A DNA stretch of 57,041 bases from contig CANLOE010000036.1 of NCBI GenBank assembly GCA_947492745.1, positions 1 to 57,041 on the forward strand. The letters run 5' to 3'. The translations under genes were made by a program, and so were the position numbers. This document shows, piece after piece, positions 50,883 to 57,041 of this stretch; the stretch's first letter is position 1, and each line of letters opens with the position of its first letter. This DNA comes from an uncultured Cyclobacteriaceae bacterium. GTDB taxonomy: Bacteria; Bacteroidota; Bacteroidia; Cytophagales; Cyclobacteriaceae. Below the pieces are notes generated by a model. That model searched no databases. It saw only the letters and a program-made list of their open reading frames with translations, and was not told the DNA's origin.

Positions 50883-51703
50883 ACATGAAAAGATTCAAAT
50901 ACCTATTGATTTTGTCGGTTGTAATGGTTTCGACAAGCACTATGGGACAGAGGCTACAGGACAGAATACCAAAAGTATATGTCAACGAGAACGTAACGAC
51001 ACATTTTGTTCTCCCGGAACCTATCGTATTTGCCGATATCAGTACGGATAGAGTTCAGGGCGATCAACCGGAGGACAATATACTCAGGATAAAACCTGTC
51101 CAGGATCAAACAACCTTCACGAGATTTCAGGGAGTGGTCACCATCGTTGCCCAAAAGTTCATGGTACAGTTCGAGATGATATACGTACCCTCCATTGCCA
51201 TGGCGGACAAGAGGAAGTTGGTCGCTCAGAGCGAGGGTGTAGGTCTGGTCAACCCTGAGATAGGTCTATCCAGTGCCGAAATGAAGTCTTTCTGCATTGA
51301 GGCACTACAGAGAAAAGCCAACTGTCCATCGGTCAGGAAGAAGGCCTATAAAATGAGTATAAAGCTCAATAATATCTGGACAGTGGGGGATTACTATTTC
51401 CTGGACCTGACTTTCGAAAACGGCTCAAGGATAGGGTACACCATAGACCAGATCCGCTTTAGGATAGAGGACAGGAAAAAAGTAAAGCGCACCAATTTCC
51501 AGCAGATGGAAATCCGGCCCCTGTTCCAGCTCTATGACCTGACCAACTTCAAAAGGCAGTACCGCAACATCTTCGTGTTCAAGAAATTCACCTTTCCCAA
51601 TGAAAAGGTGTTCACGGTCGAATTGGCGGAAGAACAGATTTCCGGCAGGCACCTGATTCTGGAAATCGACTACAGGGACATTCTGAATGCCGACACACTA
51701 TAA
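50879..51703 (+). CDS. traN: Conjugative transfer protein TraN (DUF4138, VirB9-like)
   Basis: A 274-aa exported protein of the TraN/DUF4138 family. Signal peptide is MKRFKYLLILSVVMVSTSTM. Diagnostic motifs are VYVNENVTTHFVLPEPIVFA with DISTDRVQGD, NILRIKPV, FMVQFEMIYV, IWTVGDYYFLDLTFENGS and IGYTIDQIRFRIEDRKK. It is the outer-membrane-proximal partner of TraM in the core channel. The stop-start overlap with traM is ATGA. The gene ends the tightly overlapped part of the operon. Confidence 0.92.
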   Translation: MNMKRFKYLLILSVVMVSTSTMGQRLQDRIPKVYVNENVTTHFVLPEPIVFADISTDRVQGDQPEDNILRIKPVQDQTTFTRFQGVVTIVAQKFMVQFEMIYVPSIAMADKRKLVAQSEGVGLVNPEIGLSSAEMKSFCIEALQRKANCPSVRKKAYKMSIKLNNIWTVGDYYFLDLTFENGSRIGYTIDQIRFRIEDRKKVKRTNFQQMEIRPLFQLYDLTNFKRQYRNIFVFKKFTFPNEKVFTVELAEEQISGRHLILEIDYRDILNADTL

Positions 51704-51753
51704 AAACGGCACATATACCACATTCATCCAAAGACCTAGAGGTCAAATGTGAT

Positions 51754-52032
51754 ATGAAACGGTTACCGGTCAAAATCGGGGATAGGTACCTCACCCAACC
51801 GGATTTGATCGATGATCTGGGCAATGATTTCAAGGTATTTTCCAGAACCGATGAAGACGGGGATTTCAGGCCGATACACAAAGGTATGAAAGTAACGGTA
51901 ACGTATGATATCAATGCTTCAATAAAGATTCTGTCCGACCCATGTACCGGAGAAAAAGAAGCGTCAACAATACTGGATGCAATTGATGTTCAATACGCAA
52001 GGCAGACAGGAAATATCGGACTTTACCGCTGA
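51754..52032 (+). CDS. Small hypothetical protein between traN and the coupling-protein gene
   Basis: A 92-aa cytoplasmic, mainly beta protein (MKRLPVKIGDRYLTQPDLID to YARQTGNIGLYR). It fills the place where CTnDOT has TraO, TraP and TraQ, but is unrelated to them in length and lacks a signal peptide. No family recognised. Confidence 0.5.
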   Translation: MKRLPVKIGDRYLTQPDLIDDLGNDFKVFSRTDEDGDFRPIHKGMKVTVTYDINASIKILSDPCTGEKEASTILDAIDVQYARQTGNIGLYR

Positions 52033-52064
52033 TACTTCGTGCATACTAAAATGATAGCAAACGA

Positions 52065-54056
52065 TTGGAAGAATCCAAGGAAATACAAAAGCTGTACAGC
52101 TTCCTTCAGGGTATCATCTACCTACTGATCTTGATAGAGGTCCTGCTCTTTGTCTTTAACGACAACAGTCCATTTCCACTTTGGATCAACGATATCCTTT
52201 CAAGGATCGATAAAATAGTCATATATCGGAACGTCTACTATTCCAAGACTTTCATATTGCTGTTCATCTCCGTGGTATCCACCGGTACCAGGGCTAGGAA
52301 GAAGCTGGAGCTCAAGCCCTATCTGCACATTGGGCTGCCCCTGATACTCGGCCTCTTTGCCTTTTTCGGTTCGGGTATCCTGACTTGGTATGAAAGTGAA
52401 ACGGTATTGTTCCGGTGGAGAACAGCTAGTGCCATTTCACTCATAGACCTTTTCGATATACTCTACATGGTACTGTCATTCATCGGAGCGGTACTCATAC
52501 ATACCTCATTGGACAACGTATCCAAGATCATCAAGTCCAATCTTATGAAGGACCGATGGAACGATGAGAATGAGAGTTTTGACCAAAACCGTGTGCTGAA
52601 GGAGAACGATTACTCTATCAACATCCCTATCCTGTTTTACTTCGGAAAAAAGCTGCAAAAGGGATGGATGAATATCGTGAATCCCTTTCGGGGCACACTT
52701 TTGATCGGTACCCCGGGTTCGGGAAAGACATTCAGCATCATATTGCCTTTCATCAAACAATTGTTGGGCAAGGGCTTTTCCTGTTTTGTCTATGACTTCA
52801 AGTATCCGGACCTGGGCAAGGTGACCTACTATCACTACCTGGTCAACAGGAAAAAAGGATTGCTCAAAGATCACTCCTTCCATGTGATCAATCTGAACGA
52901 CATCGAATACAGTAGGCGCATCAACCCCCTCGACCCAAAATACATCAAGAGCCTTGCCGATGCCACGGAAACTGCGGATGCACTGCTCCAGGCTTTGAGA
53001 AAAGTGGACTCCAGTACAGGGACCGATCAGTTCTTTACCCAGAGTGCGGTGAACATGCTCAGTTGTGTCATTTATTTTTTGAGTAGGTACGAGCAGGGTA
53101 GGTATTCCACATTTGCCCATGTACTGTCCCTGCTGAACCGGAACTATGACGAACTTTTCAGGGTACTCTATAGTGAGCCGGAGCTGGAGAGCCTACTCTC
53201 GCCTTTCCGGTCTGCCCACGAGAAAAAGGCCTACGAGCAGTTGGAAGGGCAACTGGGCACCCTTAAGATCAACATATCAAGATTGGCAACCAAGGAGACC
53301 TACTGGGTTTTTTCCGGTGATGATTTCAATTTGAAGATCAGCGACCCTACAGACCCCTCCATCCTGGTAGTGGCCAATGACCCGGATACGCAGGAGATCA
53401 ACAGTGCCTGCTATTCATTGGTATTGAACCGATTGACCAAGCTGATCAACAAAAAGGGCAATCTTCCCAGTTCCATTATCGTGGATGAGGTACCCACCCT
53501 GTATATCCACAGGGTAGAGAACCTTATCGCCACTGCCAGAAGCAATAAGGTGGCCGTCCTGTTGGGCCTCCAGGAACTGACCCAGTTCCGTCAGCAGTAT
53601 GGGAAGCAGACCGCCGATACCATCTGCTCTGTGGTGGCCAACATCATCTCCGGACAGGTAAGGAACAAGGAGACCCTCGATTGGTTGGAGAAATTGTTCG
53701 GAAAGGTAAAGCAGATGAAGACCGCGATGAGCATCGACAGGTCACGTACCAGCATCAATATGAGCGAGCAAATGGACAACCTGATCCCCGCCTCCAAAAT
53801 AGGTGGGCTACAGTCCGGACAGGTAGTGGCACAGCTGGCACAGGAGGCAGCCGACTTCGATGGCAGGTACCGGCTCTCTAACTACAACTGCAAGGTAAAC
53901 CTTGATCTGGACCAAATAGAAAAAGAAGAAAAAAGATACGTCGAATTGCCTAAATTTTATAACTTCGGTTCTCTAGAAAACAAAAACGGGATACTCCGAA
54001 AAAACATGCAGCGCATCAAAGCAGAGGTACAGTATATCATCGATAGCCACAATTGA
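52065..54056 (+). CDS. mobC: Type IV coupling protein MobC (VirD4/TraG family)
   Basis: A 663-aa inner-membrane DNA translocase that links the relaxosome to the channel. Four N-terminal membrane segments (IIYLLILIEVLLFVF, TFILLFISVVS, IGLPLILGLFAFFGSGI, LYMVLSFIGAVLI) precede the ATPase. Walker A GTPGSGKTFSIIL is at about residues 215-227, FVYDFKYPDLG follows, and SSIIVDEVPTLYI is Walker B. QELTQFRQQYGKQTADTICS is typical of MobC. The start is TTG at 52065; no in-frame ATG precedes it. No relaxase gene (mobA/mobB) is visible nearby. Confidence 0.9.
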   Translation: MEESKEIQKLYSFLQGIIYLLILIEVLLFVFNDNSPFPLWINDILSRIDKIVIYRNVYYSKTFILLFISVVSTGTRARKKLELKPYLHIGLPLILGLFAFFGSGILTWYESETVLFRWRTASAISLIDLFDILYMVLSFIGAVLIHTSLDNVSKIIKSNLMKDRWNDENESFDQNRVLKENDYSINIPILFYFGKKLQKGWMNIVNPFRGTLLIGTPGSGKTFSIILPFIKQLLGKGFSCFVYDFKYPDLGKVTYYHYLVNRKKGLLKDHSFHVINLNDIEYSRRINPLDPKYIKSLADATETADALLQALRKVDSSTGTDQFFTQSAVNMLSCVIYFLSRYEQGRYSTFAHVLSLLNRNYDELFRVLYSEPELESLLSPFRSAHEKKAYEQLEGQLGTLKINISRLATKETYWVFSGDDFNLKISDPTDPSILVVANDPDTQEINSACYSLVLNRLTKLINKKGNLPSSIIVDEVPTLYIHRVENLIATARSNKVAVLLGLQELTQFRQQYGKQTADTICSVVANIISGQVRNKETLDWLEKLFGKVKQMKTAMSIDRSRTSINMSEQMDNLIPASKIGGLQSGQVVAQLAQEAADFDGRYRLSNYNCKVNLDLDQIEKEEKRYVELPKFYNFGSLENKNGILRKNMQRIKAEVQYIIDSHN

Positions 54057-54060
54057 ACCA

Positions 54061-54405
54061 ATGAGTGACGATGTAAGGAAAATAGGAAGGCGCTTTGCAG
54101 CTCTTAGAAAACACGTCGGTTTTACCCAGGAGGATGTTGCCGGGAACGTTGGCCTATCCAAGGATATTGTTGGTTATCTCGAGCGTGGTGACGGTTGTAC
54201 CTTGGAGAATCTGCTTACCCTGTATCGATATTACGGCAACTTTTTCCACATGGCCGGGATCCTGGGGGATGAATTTGAGCTCAACGAGGTCAGCACGGCC
54301 AATGACAATGATATGACCAAGGCTATTGTGGCGGAGAGATTGAAGCTCCTGAAAGAGGAATATGGAGCAGAGCTGCAGGGGATCATTGAGTTGTTGGGGA
54401 AATAG
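54061..54405 (+). CDS. XRE-family regulator next to mobC
   Basis: A 114-aa DNA-binding protein with one XRE HTH at about residues 8-60 (RFAALRKHVGFTQEDVAGNV, LSKDIVGYLERGDGCTLENL). The C-terminus is helical (MTKAIVAERLKLLKEEYGAE). It starts 4 bp after the mobC stop and so is likely in the same transcript, which suggests feedback control of the transfer genes. It belongs to the small regulators common in conjugative elements. Confidence 0.85.
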   Translation: MSDDVRKIGRRFAALRKHVGFTQEDVAGNVGLSKDIVGYLERGDGCTLENLLTLYRYYGNFFHMAGILGDEFELNEVSTANDNDMTKAIVAERLKLLKEEYGAELQGIIELLGK

Positions 54406-55387
54406 ATACTACAACAGATAGCAATGGATATACTTACTCAGCCAGCTCTATGGCCTGAAAATCCCTTATCTACCGGACAGAGTGACAAATCGGGTAAATC
54501 TTACTTACAATCGTCCAAGACATATACTACATTTCCGGCTTTTCGGTTTTTCTGGGATATCATACTCAGGAAAAAGTGAAATGGGAAATTTGGGGTACGG
54601 CAAACCAATGGAAAATCCTGCATCGGTACAATCGCCATTGGTGGATTGGTCATTAATGCCATTCCCGGCTGAACAGTGCTTTCGCTTTGATTTTCAGTCT
54701 GTCCCAGAACAACTGCGTGTGGGTATACCATTGTTGAGCTGTGTGTCAGCGGATAACATGATAGGCTTACCCAAAAATCCATAGCCCATCGTTCAGAAGC
54801 AGGGAGAACAGTACAAGCCGGACAAAATTGGATAAGAACTTATGAACGGACAGGCCCAATAAGCAATGTTGAACATCGACCGACCACATGAACATGTGAT
54901 TTTTTGACAGGGATGAAAGGTTCCGTCCTGTTTTTCCGTACACACCTATCCCACTATAGCAATCATGTGCAACCCTTGGTACTATTCGGGTACGATGGCC
55001 GATACCGCGAACCGTGTTTCACCCATACCGGAGAACTTGAGTCCGGAAGGGCAGGAATACGGAAAGCGCGAGGTACAGTTGGTCTGTATCAGGGCTTTAT
55101 ACACTTTTATGTATCTGTATTTCAGTGATTTGAATCTTTATCACCCCTAATGTCCCCCTCTGCTTCAAATAGCATGTTCTCGGCCCATTCACAACAGCGG
55201 TACGGATGAGCCCCCCCATGACGGTTCTCCGCGTTTCTCCTGCCCCTAACGGCCCATGCAATACGGCAATCCCAGAGACAATAGATACACATGTAAGGAA
55301 TACGGACAATATCGCTTGTATACCGGAGCGCAGGGTATGAACTTTGAATTTGTATAACCCTGAACTAGAACAAACGACCCCGGAATT
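54406..55387. other. Long intergenic region, no gene supported
   Basis: About 980 bp with only short overlapping frames on both strands. The longest (54482-54784) has an unnatural composition and is mirrored by an equal antisense frame, so neither is accepted. No tRNA, attachment core or repeat was recognised, although this would be a plausible place for the element boundary. Confidence 0.4.
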
Positions 55388-55564
55388 ATGAGAACGCTCA
55401 AAACCATACTATTCCTGATTACCCTAAGTGCCTCGGCCATGCTCGCGGGCTGCGCCGATGAATCACGTGACATCCGGCCCGTATCCGAGATCACGGAGAC
55501 TTACCCTGTGGAAGCTGCTGCGGCTACCGAAGGTGGCAATGGAAATATAATTCGTGAGGAATAG
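55388..55564 (+). CDS. Small lipoprotein
   Basis: A 58-aa predicted lipoprotein. Signal sequence TLKTILFLITLSASAML is followed by the lipobox LAGC at residues 19-22; the mature 37 residues are acidic (ESRDIRPVSEITETYPVEAA). Like many very short lipoproteins of Bacteroidota it has no assignable function. It precedes the TPR membrane protein gene by about 107 bp in the same direction. Confidence 0.7.
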   Translation: MRTLKTILFLITLSASAMLAGCADESRDIRPVSEITETYPVEAAAATEGGNGNIIREE

Positions 55565-55671
55565 GCAATAGGATATCTGTCGCGATGCACGATACCTACT
55601 ATTAAACGGTCAACGATAGGCCGATTACCAACAGATTCACCATGACCAAACCGGATACTCTCAAGACCAAT

Positions 55672-57041
55672 ATGAAACAACGATTCCTACTCCCAATAGT
55701 ACTGACCCTACTTTTCTCCTGCCTTGACAGGGACGATTACAAGCCCCAGAAAGATTTGCCCGAAGATATTCCCACGCTGGAGGGCATGCTCCGTGAAGAC
55801 CTGGGGGATATGGATAGGCTGAAGGTATACAACCGTCTGGCCTTCAGGTTATCGAACACCGATACCGAGCGGGCAATGAAGTATGCGGACCTGCAACAGG
55901 CCTTGGCCCAACGGGAGGAGCATCACGGATACTGGGGGAAAGCCCTTTATATCAAGGGACTCATCCATAGGGACAATAAAAATTATAAAAGTGCCCTTGA
56001 GAACTATCTGGAGGCCTCCGACAGGTTCGAAAAGGCCGGTCTGGGCAAGAGGATAGCGCACTGCCAGAGCAATATTGGAGAGATTTTCCAGTACAATAAC
56101 TTCCACGGGGAAGCGATACCCTATTTCGAGAAGGCCGTGGAGTACTACGCTGCTGCGAAGCAGGACAGGTATAAGGTACTGGCCATGGAAAATCTAGCTA
56201 TAGGCCACTGGAAGAAAAAGGATGCGGACCTTGCCAAGGCCACTGAGATCTACACCACCATCATCGCGGAACAGCTGGCTCTAAATGAGGTGGACCATGA
56301 CTATATAGTAAAACTCTATACCAACTATGGCCATCTCAACTTTGACAGGAAGGACTATGCCTCCGCCATAGCACAATACGAACATGCACTGGAACATGTG
56401 GACATGACCGAGAGGAAGGGCGAACACCGCGCTCGACTCTATTCCAATATCGCAGAAGCACTGATGTACCAAAGTAGGGAACACTATGTCGAGGCGAAAG
56501 AATACATGGAGATGGGAGAATCGGTAAAGAACAGTACCCCTGCCGACAGTAGGTTCATGGTCCAGAGGCTGAACATGCGCGGCGAACTTGCCCTGCGCCT
56601 TGGCGAATACGAGAAGGCCCTGTCCATCTTCGAGCGGGCCATCGGTATAGCGAACAAAAAGGTCGTGAACGAGGCTCTACAGGAAACCCTTAATCTGATG
56701 GACCGTGCCCAGCAGGCCTACCTGCGGGCGGGCGGCAAGCTGGGCTACGCGGACTCCCATCGGCTGCGCAGTCTGGAAAGAAAGCAACATGAACTGGAGG
56801 ATGGCTTTTTCAAGGGTATGGACAACGATGAGCTGCTGGCCCTGTTACAAAAAACAGTGGACGGTTATCACCATGAGAAGAAGGAAGCGCGCCTGGCCAC
56901 CGAAAGGGATGATGCCATTCTTTTCGGGTGGTTGAAGATCACCGTCGCCTGTCTGCTGGGCGGACTTGCCCTCGGCTGGGTGAACCTCACGGCCACCAAA
57001 AAGGTCAGGGGCATGGGCGAGAGGGTCAATGAAATGAAAGA
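55672..57041 (+). CDS. TPR-repeat membrane protein, 3' end outside the window
   Basis: 456 codons are open to the right edge, with no stop. A lipoprotein-like signal (KQRFLLPIVLTLLFSC) is followed by at least six tetratricopeptide units between about residues 60 and 360 (KNYKSALENYLEASDRFEKA, HGEAIPYFEKAVEYY, KDYASAIAQYEHALEH, GEYEKALSIFERAIGIA). A membrane helix (FGWLKITVACLLGGLALGWV) lies at about 420-440, then a basic coiled-coil start. In Bacteroidota this layout usually continues into a histidine-kinase or LuxR-type HTH output domain; which one cannot be seen. An alternative ATG lies 30 bp upstream at 55642. Confidence 0.82.
   Translation, partial: MKQRFLLPIVLTLLFSCLDRDDYKPQKDLPEDIPTLEGMLREDLGDMDRLKVYNRLAFRLSNTDTERAMKYADLQQALAQREEHHGYWGKALYIKGLIHRDNKNYKSALENYLEASDRFEKAGLGKRIAHCQSNIGEIFQYNNFHGEAIPYFEKAVEYYAAAKQDRYKVLAMENLAIGHWKKKDADLAKATEIYTTIIAEQLALNEVDHDYIVKLYTNYGHLNFDRKDYASAIAQYEHALEHVDMTERKGEHRARLYSNIAEALMYQSREHYVEAKEYMEMGESVKNSTPADSRFMVQRLNMRGELALRLGEYEKALSIFERAIGIANKKVVNEALQETLNLMDRAQQAYLRAGGKLGYADSHRLRSLERKQHELEDGFFKGMDNDELLALLQKTVDGYHHEKKEARLATERDDAILFGWLKITVACLLGGLALGWVNLTATKKVRGMGERVNEMK

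Noticed and set aside
54482-54784. 100-aa open frame downstream of the XRE gene
   Set aside because: It is mirrored by an antisense frame of equal length and its composition is not protein-like; no start context or conserved motif.

Overview
The window looks like a chromosome segment of a marine-type Flavobacteriaceae (Bacteroidota). Evidence: a type IX secretion (T9SS) sorting domain on a SprB-repeat protein, a TANFOR-type secreted protein, a CTnDOT-like Tra/MobC conjugation operon, a 'grasp-with-spasm' peptide-maturation locus, IS66 and IS200 remnants, and few Shine-Dalgarno sites. No rRNA, tRNA or CRISPR array was recognised. The genus is not determined.

Layout. 0.9-5.6 kb: a reverse-strand regulator with two XRE helix-turn-helix domains, then forward small ORFs of unknown function. 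Two of these are paralogues, one gene is duplicated in tandem with the first copy broken, and a string of hairpins lies between. 5.9-24.3 kb: a GC-rich forward operon of very large secreted proteins (1451-aa beta-rich protein, fibronectin type III protein, SprB-repeat/T9SS protein, outer-membrane barrel, TANFOR-type protein) ending in a 997-aa HINT-domain polymorphic toxin. A four-helix-bundle (S23/IVP) gene framed by simple repeats has landed inside this operon. 24.4-27.0 kb: three divergent paralogues and a fourth relic, the best candidates for immunity genes to the toxin; a DUF6624/TPR protein follows.

28.0-32.5 kb is a patchwork of short, often AT-rich acquisitions: a truncated zinc-ribbon-like gene fused in place to a thermonuclease gene, a mini-HTH gene between blocks of 23-bp direct repeats, small ORFs bracketed by a 15-bp direct repeat, a frameshifted gene, and a 49-bp nuclease relic. 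32.5-41.7 kb is an AT-rich island, bracketed by remnants of two IS66 copies with their inner ends facing it. It carries a reverse-strand RiPP locus: TonB-dependent-receptor-like protein, three GG-leader precursors (one only 45 aa), ATP-grasp enzyme, a small overlapping ORF, a SPASM-type protein that has lost most of its expected cysteines, and a C39-peptidase ABC exporter. An internally deleted IS200-type transposase sits among the precursors.

42.3-54.4 kb is a tightly overlapping tra operon (TraE, F, G, two TraI-position paralogues, J, K, M, N) followed by a MobC-type coupling protein and a small XRE regulator; no relaxase is visible. 55.4-57.0 kb holds a small lipoprotein gene and the 5' part of a TPR/membrane protein cut by the window edge.

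How it works together (inference): the 6-24 kb operon would build a T9SS-linked cell-surface assembly that delivers the HINT toxin tip, the downstream paralogues protect the producer, the RiPP island is a second competition or signalling locus brought in by IS66, and the tra operon marks the region as (part of) an integrative conjugative element.
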